A DNA stretch of 64,000 bases from Plantibacter flavus. Its GTDB lineage: Bacteria; Actinomycetota; Actinomycetes; Actinomycetales; Microbacteriaceae. This document shows positions 20,016 through 28,856 of the stretch, one piece after another (the stretch's first letter is position 1; every line of letters begins with the position of its first letter). Where the stretch lies: the NCBI RefSeq assembly GCF_002024505.1, contig NZ_CP019402.1:3224001-3288000 (forward strand). Direction: 5' to 3'. Below the pieces are notes generated by a model. The model saw only the letters and a program-made list of their open reading frames with translations. It made no database searches and was not told the DNA's origin. The translations under genes and the position numbers were made by a program.

Positions 20016-20615
20016 TCAGCCGCTGACGACGGTGCGACCCTCGAAGGCACGACCGAGGGTGACCTCGTCGGCGTACTCGAGGTCGCCGCCGACGGGGAGG
20101 CCGGAAGCGAGGCGCGTGATGCGGATGCCCATCGGGAGGAGCAGTCGGCTGAGGTAGGTGGCGGTCGCCTCCCCCTCGAGGTTCGGGTCGGTCGCGATGA
20201 TGACCTCGGTGACGGTGCCGTCTGCGAGGCGCTGCATGAGGCGCCGGATGTTCAGGTCGTCGGGTCCGACGCCGTCGATCGGGCTGATGGCGCCGCCGAG
20301 CACGTGGTAGAAGCCGCGGAACTCACGCGTGCGCTCGATGGCGACGACGTCCTTCGGTTCTTCGACGACGCAGATCAGGGCCGGGTTGCGACGCGGGTCG
20401 CGGCACACGCTGCAGAGGTTCTGCTCGGAGATGTTGCCGCAGATCTCGCAGAACTTGACCTTCTCGCGGACGACGGTGAGCAGCTCGGCGAGCTTCGACA
20501 CGTCGAACGACTCCGTCTGGAGGATGTGGAACGCGATGCGCTGCGCCGACTTCGGACCGATGCCGGGCAGCCGCCCGAACTCGTCGATCAGATCTTGGAC
20601 GATTCCCTCGTACAT
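20016..20615 (-). CDS. recR: recombination protein RecR
   Basis: Works with RecF and RecO to load RecA at gapped DNA. The protein has the usual 199 residues. An N-terminal helix-hairpin-helix ([18 protein letters not shown]) is followed by a four-Cys zinc finger ([16 protein letters not shown]), then a Toprim domain with CVVEEPKDV and [15 protein letters not shown]. It follows dnaX by four bases on the same strand, the conserved dnaX-recR arrangement of bacteria. Confidence 0.97.
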   Translation of the reverse strand: MYEGIVQDLIDEFGRLPGIGPKSAQRIAFHILQTESFDVSKLAELLTVVREKVKFCEICGNISEQNLCSVCRDPRRNPALICVVEEPKDVVAIERTREFRGFYHVLGGAISPIDGVGPDDLNIRRLMQRLADGTVTEVIIATDPNLEGEATATYLSRLLLPMGIRITRLASGLPVGGDLEYADEVTLGRAFEGRTVVSG

Positions 20616-20618
20616 GGC

Positions 20619-23208
20619 CTACCGCCCTCCGGAGCGCGGCTCGTGCGGCTGCTCCTCGATGAATGTCGCGCCGAGGAGCTCGCGGACGACGCTCTCGCCG
20701 TACCGGTTGTCACCCGCGGGGTGGGACGTCGGCACCGGGGGCGCCTGGCGCATCCGGACCGGGGGCTGCGGACGCTGCTCGGCGACCGGCGCCGCATGCG
20801 GTGCGGCCTGCGGGGAGCCGGCGGGCGCTGCGGACGGCGCGCCGGAAGCAGAGGACGGAGCAGGAGCCGACGACTCGAACGGGTCGGGGTAGGGCGGCTC
20901 GTCGTCCGGCGGCGGTGCGTCGTCGTCGGACGGGATCGAGACGACGTCCCAGGTGACGGTGCGCGAGCCGAGCGCGTCGCCGTTGGACGGGCCTCGGGCG
21001 GGTGCCTGCTGGCGCGGCGGGGCCGTCGGCTGCCGCTGCGCGGGTGAGCCGGCCGGCGTCCCGGGGGCTCCGGATCCGGCGGGTCGCCCGGGCTGCCCTT
21101 CGACAGGCTCAGGGACCGGAGACGGCTGCGTCGACGAGGCGGGCGCGGGCCCTTCGACAGGCTCAGGGGCCGGGGGGTGCCCGTCGACAGGCTCTGGGAC
21201 CGAGGACGGCTCGGGCTCGTCGGCCGGCGGCGGCGCGACCGTCGCCCACGAGGAGGCGGAGACGGAGGTCTGCTCCTCGGCCGGCGCGGCGACCGACGAG
21301 GCGGGTGCCGATGGCGCAACAGCTGACGGCTCGGCGTCGACCGGCGCAGCGGAAGCGGGTTCGCCGCCGGCTGGTGCGACGGTGGGCCACGACGAGCGGG
21401 CTCCCGACCCGCCGCTGCCGTCGGACGACGACGGGGCAGCGGGGCGGGGACGGTCTGCGGCAGGCTCGGGGTCGACCAGGCGGACGACTCCGACGACGGA
21501 GCGCCGACGGCGGGCGCAGTGGCCCGCGGTGCCGGCGGCTCGTCGGCACCGGCGACCTTGGCGAGGTACTTCACCCGCACGCCGAGGACGTCGAGGACCG
21601 CTGTGCGCAGGACCTCCGCGACACCGGTGCCGGGCGCATGACGTGCCTTGAAGTCGTTGAGGTCGCCGTTGTTCGCGAACACGAGCGTGAGGACGTCGTC
21701 GTCCGAGTACCCGCCGACCTGGGTGTTGACGACGATCATCCACGCCTTGCGGTCGGCCTTCTCGACCTGCGCCACGATCTCGGGCCAGGCGTCGCGGATG
21801 TGCTGCAGGGTGACCGGGCCGACGCGAGGGGCTGCGGGGGTCGGTGCGGCGGTCTGCGCGTGGTCGGACTCCTGCGCCGGTCGACGGTCGGGTGCCACAG
21901 ATGCTGTCGAGGCGGCGGCCGGGGCGGGAGCCGGGGCGGAGCTCGCCGCCGTGCTCGCGGGGCCGCGCCGGCAGGGGCCGGAGCGCGGTCGGCGACCACG
22001 GGCTGCGCCGAGACCGCGGCCTGACCGCCCTCGGCGGCAGCACCGTCGACACCGATGCGACGCTCGAGCCGCTCCACTCGGGCCAATGCACCGCGAGCGG
22101 AGTCGTCGGCTGCGGGCACGAGGATGCGCGCCATCATGAGCTCGAGGTGAAGCCTGGGCGACGTTGCACCCGTCATCTGGGTGAGCGCCTCGTTCACGAC
22201 GTCGGCCGTGCGGGACAGCTCGGCGATGCCGAACGCCCGCGCCTGGGCGAGCATCTTGTCGAGTTCGTCCTGCGGGAGCCCGCGGAGGACCGCCGCCGCG
22301 TTCTCGCCCGTGGCGGCCACGACGATGAGGTCTCGGAGTCGCTCGAGCAGGTCGTCGACGAAGCGGCGTGGGTCTTGGCCGGTCTGGATGACGCGGTCGA
22401 CGGTGCTGAAGGCGGCACCGGAGTCGCGGGCGGCCAGGGCGTCGACCACTTCGTCGAGCAGGGCCGTGTGGGTGTAGCCGAGCAGGGCGACCGCGCGCTC
22501 GTAGTCGACGGAGTCACCCTCGGAGCCGGCCATGAGCTGGTCGAGCAAGGACAGCGTGTCGCGGGCGGAACCGCCACCGGCCCGGACGACGAGCGGCAGT
22601 ACACCGGCCTCGACACCCACGTGCTCGCTCTCGCACAGCTGCTGGACGTAGTCGAGCATCTGCGCCGGCGGGATGAGCCGGAACGGGTAGTGGTGGGTGC
22701 GGGAGCGGATCGTGCCGATCACCTTGTCGGGCTCGGTCGTCGCGAAGATGAACTTCACGTGCTCCGGCGGCTCCTCGACGATCTTCAGCAGGGCGTTGAA
22801 CCCCTGCGGGGTGACCATGTGCGCCTCGTCGAGGATGAAGATCTTGTAGCGGTCGCGCGCGGGCGCGAAGATGGCGCGCTCGCGGAGGTCGCGGGCGTCG
22901 TCGACACCGTTGTGGCTGGCCGCATCGATCTCGACGACGTCGAGCGAGCCGGAGCCGTCGCGGGAGAGGTCGACGCAGCTCGCGCAGACGCCGCACGGGG
23001 TGTCGGTGGGGCCCTCGGCGCAGTTGAGGCAGCGGGCGAGGATGCGCGCGGACGTCGTCTTGCCGCAGCCGCGAGGACCACTGAACAGATACGCGTGGTT
23101 GACGCGGTTGGTGCGCAGGGCCGTCATGAGGGGATCGGTCACCTGCGCCTGACCGATCAAGTCGGCGAACGTCTCGGGCCGATACCGGCGATACAGAGCT
23201 GTGACCAC
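20619..23208 (-). CDS. dnaX: DNA polymerase III subunit gamma/tau, two apparent frameshifts in the tail
   Basis: Clamp-loader ATPase. The GTG start at 23208 opens VTALYRRYRPETF and stands six bases after TACCAT. The first part is intact: Walker A GPRGCGKTT, zinc Cys (CLNCAEG, CGVCASC), LDEAHM and the sensor arginine region. The frame then breaks near 21960-21985, inside a C4 run. The conserved tau domain (GPVTLQHIRDAWPEIVAQVE to VRVKYLAKV) reads in the next frame from about 21960 to 21440. A second break at C4 runs near 21425-21455 moves the Pro/Ala-rich tail to the third frame, ending with GESVVRELLGATFIEEQ at 20619. Each break needs one extra base. The tail also contains three dispersed repeats read as PEPVEG peptides. 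An essential gene with a conserved tau region in pieces suggests sequencing errors, but I cannot exclude real frameshifting. Confidence 0.85.
21096..21202. repeat. three dispersed repeats inside the dnaX tail
   Basis: Copies at 21096-21119, 21150-21173 and 21180-21202, all in the same orientation, lie within the coding sequence and are translated on the minus strand as PVPEPVEG-type peptides (PVPEPVEGQ, PEPVEGPAP, SVPEPVDGH). The inserts keep the reading frame and fall in the unstructured linker. Confidence 0.85.
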
Positions 23209-23314
23209 CCACCAATGGTAGCCGTCGCCCCCGACATCGGAGTCGGGGATCGGACTCCTCGATCGGGACCAGGGTTCGAGCCTGGCGCGACGCGGGGAAC
23301 GGGCCATCCTGGTG

Positions 23315-23415
23315 CCCTTCGACAAGCTCAGGGACCGGGGTTGGAGTCAGGGACCGGGGTTCAGCTCAGGGACCGAGGTCGGGATCAGGGACCGGGACAG
23401 GGGTCAGGGACCGGG
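23315..23415. repeat. dispersed repeat with a decayed tandem array
   Basis: A complete copy (23315-23338) is followed by four partial copies of the TCAGGGACCGGG half, spaced 18-25 bases. It lies between dnaX and the GH35 gene. No gene is visible from 23209 to 23468. Confidence 0.75.
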
Positions 23416-23468
23416 TGGTGCGGTCGGCGCCGCGTCTGTGCGGGCGACGCCGACCGGATCGTGGGCGG

Positions 23469-25226
23469 CTAGAACTCGGTCGGGCCGAGCGAGGGGCGGG
23501 CGAGGAATGAGAGCGTCGGCGTCGTGAGCGCATGGAACTCGAACACCGTGAAGCGGTTCTCCCCGGCACGGAGCTGGCCGCCGGGGACGTAGAGCGTGTG
23601 CTGCGGCCCCCGCGACCAGTAGCGGCCGAGCAGGAAGCCGTTCACCCAGACGAGTCCCTTGCCCCAGGCCGCGGTGTCGAGGAACAGGTCGGTGGGCGCG
23701 TCGAGCGTGACGGTGGCGGTGAGCAGGACCGGCCCGGCACCGCTGATCGTGTCGTCGGACGTCCGCGTGGCTGCGGCGTCCACGACGGCGTCGAGTCGGT
23801 CGAGGGCCACGGGGGCGATGCCCCACGACGTGAGTTCCACGCCGTCGAGCGACACGGGCCCGATGATCCCCTTCGGCTCCCCCAGGCGCTTGCCGTAGTT
23901 CACGCGGCCCTGGTTCTCGAGGAGGAGTTCGAGCGTCTCACCCGCCGGGATCACGATCGACCGCTCCTTGAACTCGCGGGTGAGCGCGCCGACCGGCACG
24001 CCGTCGACGGAGACGACCACGCGGTCGCGCACCTCGGCGAACCGGAGCACCCCGCCGCGTCCACCGAGCGACGCCCGGTATCGCGCCAGACCGCTGAACG
24101 CTCCGAGTTCGTCCATCGTGGGGATCCGGTCGAACACTTGGAGCGGTGCGATCTCGTCGGCCACGTCCGCGAACGGGACCTCCTGCTCGAAGGACGCGGT
24201 GAACGCCGGGGCATCCGTCGCAGCCGGCGGGATCTCCGTCGGCACCTCGGCGTACTTCGCGATCACGTCGCGGAAGGCGAAGAACTTCTCCGTCGGGTGG
24301 CCCGCCTCGTCGAGGGGCGCGTCGTAGTCGTAGGAGGTGACGTGCGAGCGGTACTGCCCCTTGTCGTTCGCGCCGCCGGTGAACCCGAAATTCGTGCCGC
24401 CGTGGAACATGTAGATGTTCACGGACGCGCCGGCCGCGAGGAGCGCGTCGAGGTCCGCTGCCGTCTCCGCGACGGGCGTCGTGTGGTGGTGCTCGCCCCA
24501 GTGGTCGAACCAGCCGTCCCAGAACTCCGAGCACATGAGCGGCCCGGTCGGTTGGTGCTCGCGCAGGGTCGCGAGGCGTTCGAGCGAGCGGCTGCCGAAG
24601 GAGGCGGTCTTGTGGAGTTCGGGGATACTCCCGTCTTCGAGCATCTCGGGTGTGGGCTGGTCGACGGTCGTCAGCGGCACCGAGATGCCGAGCTCGCGGG
24701 TCCACGCGGTCAGCGTCCGGAGGTAGTCGTGGTCGTCGCCGTAGGCGCCGTACTCGTTCTCGACCTGCACGAGGATGACGGGACCGCCGCGGTCGATCTG
24801 CAGCGGCGCGATGATCGGCAGCAGCGCCTCGAAGTACTCGCGGACGGCGGCCAGGTAGCGGGGCTCGCTGCGACGGAGGCCGAGCTCGGGGTCGTGCAGC
24901 AGCCAGCCGGGGAGGCCGCCGTTGTCCCACTCGGCGCAGATGTAGGGGCCGGGACGCACGATCGCGTACAGACCGGCGTCGGCGACGAGGCCGAGGAAAC
25001 GTTCGAGGTCGTTCACGCCCGTGGTGTCGAACACGCCGCGCTCGGGGCTGTGCTGGTTCCACGCGACGTAGGTCTCGATGGTGTTGAGGCCCATGAGCTT
25101 CGCCTTCGCGATGCGGTCCGCCCACTGCTCGGGGTGCACCCGGAAGTAGTGGAGGGCTCCGGAGAGGATCCGGAACGGCTGACCGTCGAGCAGGAAGTCG
25201 TCGTCGCCGATGGAGAAGGTGGGCAT
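23469..25226 (-). CDS. GH35 beta-galactosidase
   Basis: A 585-residue cytoplasmic glycosidase (no signal peptide) of family GH35, releasing galactose from the non-reducing end of beta-galactosides. In the TIM barrel, HYFRVHPEQW and RPGPYICAEWDNGGLPGWL are family signatures. The acid/base is Glu158 in ENEYG and the nucleophile is Glu234 in SEFWDGW. C-terminal beta-sandwich domains follow, including a GKRLGEPKGIIGPV segment. It is the last gene of a permease-permease-binding protein-glycosidase operon and probably splits the imported galacto-oligosaccharides. Confidence 0.95.
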   Translation of the reverse strand: MPTFSIGDDDFLLDGQPFRILSGALHYFRVHPEQWADRIAKAKLMGLNTIETYVAWNQHSPERGVFDTTGVNDLERFLGLVADAGLYAIVRPGPYICAEWDNGGLPGWLLHDPELGLRRSEPRYLAAVREYFEALLPIIAPLQIDRGGPVILVQVENEYGAYGDDHDYLRTLTAWTRELGISVPLTTVDQPTPEMLEDGSIPELHKTASFGSRSLERLATLREHQPTGPLMCSEFWDGWFDHWGEHHHTTPVAETAADLDALLAAGASVNIYMFHGGTNFGFTGGANDKGQYRSHVTSYDYDAPLDEAGHPTEKFFAFRDVIAKYAEVPTEIPPAATDAPAFTASFEQEVPFADVADEIAPLQVFDRIPTMDELGAFSGLARYRASLGGRGGVLRFAEVRDRVVVSVDGVPVGALTREFKERSIVIPAGETLELLLENQGRVNYGKRLGEPKGIIGPVSLDGVELTSWGIAPVALDRLDAVVDAAATRTSDDTISGAGPVLLTATVTLDAPTDLFLDTAAWGKGLVWVNGFLLGRYWSRGPQHTLYVPGGQLRAGENRFTVFEFHALTTPTLSFLARPSLGPTEF

Positions 25227-25343
25227 GCTGGGGCTCCGTGATGAAGGGGTGCGGATGGAGCGACCACGGCCGGCCGGAGCGGATCCCGGAGGACCCTCCG
25301 ACCGGCCGCGGTCGATGGTGCTGGTGCGACAGGTGCCGGTCGG

Positions 25344-26696
25344 CTACTTCTCGGTGACCGTGAAGCCCTGCGTGTTGCCGTACTCGACGAGCTGCTTCTG
25401 CCAGTCGGCGAGACCGTCGTTCAGGTCGGCCTTGTTCGCGTAGGACTGCCCGACGGTGTCGGCGAAGATGCTGTTCGCGTAGACCTGGTACGGCAGGTAC
25501 TGCCAACCCGTCGACACGTCCTTCGCGCCCTGCACGAGGACCTCGTTGATCTTCTGGCCGCCGAAGTACTCGGGAGCCGCGGAGAGGAACGCGTCGGAGT
25601 TCAGGTCGGCGGTCGTCGCCGGGAAGCCACCGTTGTCGAGGAACACCTTGACGCTGTCCTCGTCGTTGTTCAGCCACTTGAGGAAGCCCGCGGCGAGCGC
25701 CGGGTTCTTGCTCTGCTTCAGCACGACCTGGCCACCGCCACCGTTCTCGGCGTTGGCGGGCTTGCCGTCGTAGGTCGGGATCGGGGCGACGCGCCACTGG
25801 CCGGAGGCCTCGGCGACGGACGACTCGAGCACACCGGGCATCCAGGCGCCCGTGATGAGCGTCGCGATGCTGCCGTTGCCGAGCGACTTGTACCAGTCGT
25901 CGCTCCACCCGGGCACGTCGGAGAGCAGGTCGCCCTCGACGAGCTGGTTCCAGGTGTCGGCCCACTTCTTGGAGCCCTCGTCGGCGAGGTTGACGCTCAC
26001 CTTGGTGCCGTCGGCGGTGAACGGACGTCCACCGGCCTGCCAGATCATGCTGGTCGCGAAGCCGGAGTCACCGGAGTCGTTGGTGATGTACTTCGACGGG
26101 TCGGCCGCGTGCAGCTGTGCGGCTGCGGCGATGTACTCGTCCCAGGTGGTCGGCACGGCGATGCCGTACTGGTCGAACACCGTCTTGTTGTAGAACATGG
26201 CCATGGGGCCGGAGTCCTGCGGGAGGGCGTAGAGGCCGTCGCCGATGTTGACGGAGCTCCACGGGCCGGGGCTGTAGTCGTCCTTCAGGTCGCCGAAGCC
26301 GTAGGCGTTGAGGTCGACGAGGGAGTCGCTGAGCGCGAACTGCGGGATGGCGTAGTACTCGACCTGCGCGACGTCGGGGGCACCCTTACCGGCCTTGATC
26401 GCGTTCTGCAGCTTCGTGTACTCGGTGGTGTTGGTGCCGGCGTTGACGAGGTTGACCTTGACCTTGGGGTAGGCCTTCTCGAACGCGGCGACCTGCGCCT
26501 CGGCGGAGGGCGTCCAGGACCAGTAGGTGATCTCGCCACCGGCTTCGAGGGCGGACTCGATGTCCTTGGCGTCGCCCGAGGCGGTGCTGCCGCCGCCGGA
26601 CGAGCAGGCGACGAGCGAGGCTCCGATCATCGCGGACGCGACGGCCGCCGTGGCCGCGCGGCGCAGAACCGTGCGAGACGGTGAGATGCGCTTCAT
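25344..26696 (-). CDS. sugar ABC transporter substrate-binding lipoprotein (galactan locus)
   Basis: A 450-residue extracellular solute-binding protein of family 1 (MalE/UgpB type). The lipobox is SLVAC with Cys31, after a basic signal peptide, so it sits on the outer face of the membrane. EITYWSWTPS at the start of the mature part and AEAQVAAFEKAYPKVKVNLV are typical. It lies downstream of the two permeases, separated by an inverted pair of dispersed repeats, and upstream of the GH35 enzyme. The likely ligand is a galacto-oligosaccharide, inferred from the neighbouring enzymes and shared operators. Confidence 0.9.
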   Translation of the reverse strand: MKRISPSRTVLRRAATAAVASAMIGASLVACSSGGGSTASGDAKDIESALEAGGEITYWSWTPSAEAQVAAFEKAYPKVKVNLVNAGTNTTEYTKLQNAIKAGKGAPDVAQVEYYAIPQFALSDSLVDLNAYGFGDLKDDYSPGPWSSVNIGDGLYALPQDSGPMAMFYNKTVFDQYGIAVPTTWDEYIAAAAQLHAADPSKYITNDSGDSGFATSMIWQAGGRPFTADGTKVSVNLADEGSKKWADTWNQLVEGDLLSDVPGWSDDWYKSLGNGSIATLITGAWMPGVLESSVAEASGQWRVAPIPTYDGKPANAENGGGGQVVLKQSKNPALAAGFLKWLNNDEDSVKVFLDNGGFPATTADLNSDAFLSAAPEYFGGQKINEVLVQGAKDVSTGWQYLPYQVYANSIFADTVGQSYANKADLNDGLADWQKQLVEYGNTQGFTVTEK

Positions 26697-26737
26697 GGGT
26701 GTTTCCTTTCACTGCGTTGGGAGGAGGAGGTGATGCC

Positions 26738-26796
26738 CCGGTCCCTGAGCCTGTCGAAGGGCGGAGGTGGTGCCCTTCGACAGGCTCAGGGACCGG
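26738..26796. repeat. inverted pair of dispersed repeats between permease and binding protein genes
   Basis: Copies at 26738-26761 and 26773-26796 face each other around about 11 bases, so the transcript can fold into a roughly 24-bp stem. The pair lies in the operon between the second permease (stop at 26834) and the binding protein (start at 26696). Such hairpins can protect upstream mRNA or reduce readthrough. Confidence 0.85.
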
Positions 26797-26833
26797 TTGG
26801 TGATGCGGTGGTGCGGGTTGGGAACGGCGGGGA

Positions 26834-27784
26834 TCAGCCCTTGACGCTGCCGGCGCTCAGGCCGGACTGCCAGAAGCGCTGCAGGAAGAGGAACGCGATG
26901 ACGATCGGGACGATGGTCAGGAGCGATCCGGTGATCACGAGGTTGAAGATCGGTTGCGCGGCGACACCGGTGGCCTGGGCGCTCCACTGGCTGAGGCCGA
27001 CGGTGAGCGGATACCAGGTGGGCTCCGACAGCATGATGAGCGGCAGGAAGTAGTTGTTCCAGGTCGCGACGATCGCGAAGAGGAGCACCGTGACGATGCC
27101 GGGGCCGAGGAGTCGCAGGGAGATCGTGAAGAAGGTGCGGAACTCCCCCGCGCCGTCCATGCGGGCGGCCTCGAGCAGTTCGGTCGGGACCGCGTCGACC
27201 GCGTACGTCCAGATGAGGTACAGGCCGAACGGGCTGACGAGCGAGGGCAGGATGACCGCCCACGGCGTGTTCGTGAGGCCGAGCTGGCTGAACATCAGGA
27301 AGGTCGGGACGGCGAGCGCCGTGCCCGGCACCGCGATGGAGCCGAGGATGATCGCGAAGACGGCGCGCTTGCCGGGGAATCGGAACTTGGCGAGGCCGTA
27401 GCCGCCGATCGTGGCGAGCAGCGTCGCTCCACCGGCACCGACCACCACGTAGAGCAGTGTGTTGCCGAACCAGCCGACGAACTGCCCGTCGCGGTAGGTG
27501 AGGGTGTCGACGATGTTCTGCCAGAGGTTGAACCCGCCGTCGCCGAACCAGAGGCCGAAGGAGGTGAAGAGGTCGGGCTGGGACTTCGTCGCGTTGATGA
27601 CGAGCCACAGGATCGGGACGACCGAGTAGATGAGGAAGACGGCCATGACGATCGTGAGGACGATCGAGCGCTTGCGGCGCGGGTCGTGGCGCTTCCGGGT
27701 GGGCCGGTCGAAGGCACGCGGGTTGCGGGCGGTCCTGGTCGACACGGTCTGCGGACGGACGGTCGGGTTCGAGACGGTGGCCAT
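26834..27784 (-). CDS. sugar ABC transporter permease, MalG type
   Basis: A 316-residue inner-membrane protein with six predicted membrane helices and the permease EAA motif (ELLEAARMDGAGEFRTFFTI) about two-thirds through. It starts with a basic cytoplasmic N-terminus of about 40 residues. Its ATG overlaps the stop of the upstream permease as TGATG, so the two are translationally coupled. It forms the channel of a CUT1 sugar importer together with the gene at 27784. Confidence 0.93.
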   Translation of the reverse strand: MATVSNPTVRPQTVSTRTARNPRAFDRPTRKRHDPRRKRSIVLTIVMAVFLIYSVVPILWLVINATKSQPDLFTSFGLWFGDGGFNLWQNIVDTLTYRDGQFVGWFGNTLLYVVVGAGGATLLATIGGYGLAKFRFPGKRAVFAIILGSIAVPGTALAVPTFLMFSQLGLTNTPWAVILPSLVSPFGLYLIWTYAVDAVPTELLEAARMDGAGEFRTFFTISLRLLGPGIVTVLLFAIVATWNNYFLPLIMLSEPTWYPLTVGLSQWSAQATGVAAQPIFNLVITGSLLTIVPIVIAFLFLQRFWQSGLSAGSVKG

Positions 27785-28707
27785 CAGCTGTTCTCCTGTC
27801 GGGAGCCGCGCACCTGCACGACGTAGGCGATGACGGCGGTGATGACGCCCATGATGATCGCGACCGTCGCCGCGAGGTTGAACTGCTGGCCGGCGAAGGA
27901 CAGGTTGTAGGCGTACATGTTCGGGGTGAAGTTGCTCGTGATCACGTTGGGCGCGAGGTTCTTCAGCAGGTTCGGCTCGTTGAAGAGCTGGAACGAGCCG
28001 ATGACGGAGAAGATCGTCGCGATGACGAGGGCTCCGCGGAGGGCGGGGATCTTGATGCTGAAGACGGTGCGGAACTGTCCGGCCCCGTCGATCTCGGCCG
28101 CCTCGTAGATCTCACCGGGCACGACGCGGAGGGCGGCGTAGAAGATGAGCATGTTGTAGCCCATGAACTCCCACGTCACGATGTTGCCGATGGAGGCGAG
28201 GACGGCCTGGGAGCTGAACGGCTCGAGGATCTGGGCGCCGACGAGGTCGTTGAAGCTGCCGGCGAGACCGAACTGGTCGCCGTAGATGAAGCCCCAGATG
28301 AGCGCCGCGACGACGCCCGGGACGGCGTACGGCAGGAAGAGCGCGATGCGGAAGAAGGCGGCGCCGTGGAGCCTGGCGCTGTCGAGCGCGAGCGCGGCGG
28401 TGAGCGACAGGGCGAGCATGATCGGCACCTGCACGACGAAGAACAGTGCGACGCGACCGAACGGCTCCCAGAACTTCGGGTCCTGGAGGACCTGGGCGTA
28501 GTTCTCGAAACCGACGAAAGCGTTGCCGCCGATGAGCTTCTCCTGGAAGAAGCTGAGGTAGAGCGCGTAGACGAGCGGGGCGATGATCATCAGCGCGAAG
28601 ACGATCATGAAGGGGGCGATGAACGCCCAGCCCTTCCAATCCCGGCGGTCGCGTCGGTGGACACGGACCGCTGGTGGCCGGCCGGTGCGAGCGGTCGTGG
28701 TGGTCAT
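27784..28707 (-). CDS. sugar ABC transporter permease, MalF type
   Basis: A 307-residue permease with six predicted helices and the EAA motif EIYEAAEIDGAGQFRTVFSI. It is the first gene of the operon. The two LacI operators at 28780 and 28813 lie 70-120 bases upstream of its ATG. No ATP-binding gene accompanies the operon; Actinobacteria often share one MsiK-type ATPase among such systems, which I infer here. Confidence 0.93.
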   Translation of the reverse strand: MTTTTARTGRPPAVRVHRRDRRDWKGWAFIAPFMIVFALMIIAPLVYALYLSFFQEKLIGGNAFVGFENYAQVLQDPKFWEPFGRVALFFVVQVPIMLALSLTAALALDSARLHGAAFFRIALFLPYAVPGVVAALIWGFIYGDQFGLAGSFNDLVGAQILEPFSSQAVLASIGNIVTWEFMGYNMLIFYAALRVVPGEIYEAAEIDGAGQFRTVFSIKIPALRGALVIATIFSVIGSFQLFNEPNLLKNLAPNVITSNFTPNMYAYNLSFAGQQFNLAATVAIIMGVITAVIAYVVQVRGSRQENS

Positions 28708-28779
28708 GGGCAGCTTCCTTGCTGGGATTCGGGCGGAACCGTCGTGCGGTGGAGCCGTGCGGGGAGGGATCGCGATGGA

Positions 28780-28793
28780 TGTTTACGTCAACA
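28780..28793. promoter_or_regulatory. LacI operator, site 1
   Basis: TGTTTACGTCAACA, a near-palindrome matching the TGTTSACGTSAACA pattern of the other three sites. It lies between the divergent permease operon and the LacI regulator. Confidence 0.8.
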
Positions 28794-28812
28794 TCTGATC
28801 GGTACCATAGCA

Positions 28813-28826
28813 TGTTCACGTCAACA
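28813..28826. promoter_or_regulatory. LacI operator, site 2
   Basis: TGTTCACGTCAACA, flanked by CA and TG. Its centre is 33 bases from site 1, about three helical turns, and 31 bases before the regulator ATG, so the regulator probably also controls itself. Confidence 0.82.
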
Positions 28827-28856
28827 TGCAAGGATGGATGCGACGATAGGGAGACC

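Noticed and set aside
21950-21970. Programmed dnaX frameshift as in E. coli
   Set aside because: The in-frame codons GCC CCG do not form a canonical X-XXY-YYZ slippery site, and a second break downstream would need another event.
20588-22091. Two separate genes downstream of dnaX, suggested by open frames overlapping its end
   Set aside because: They carry the conserved tau domain and the C-terminal end of DnaX in consecutive order without starts or ribosome-binding sites, so they are parts of one frameshifted gene.
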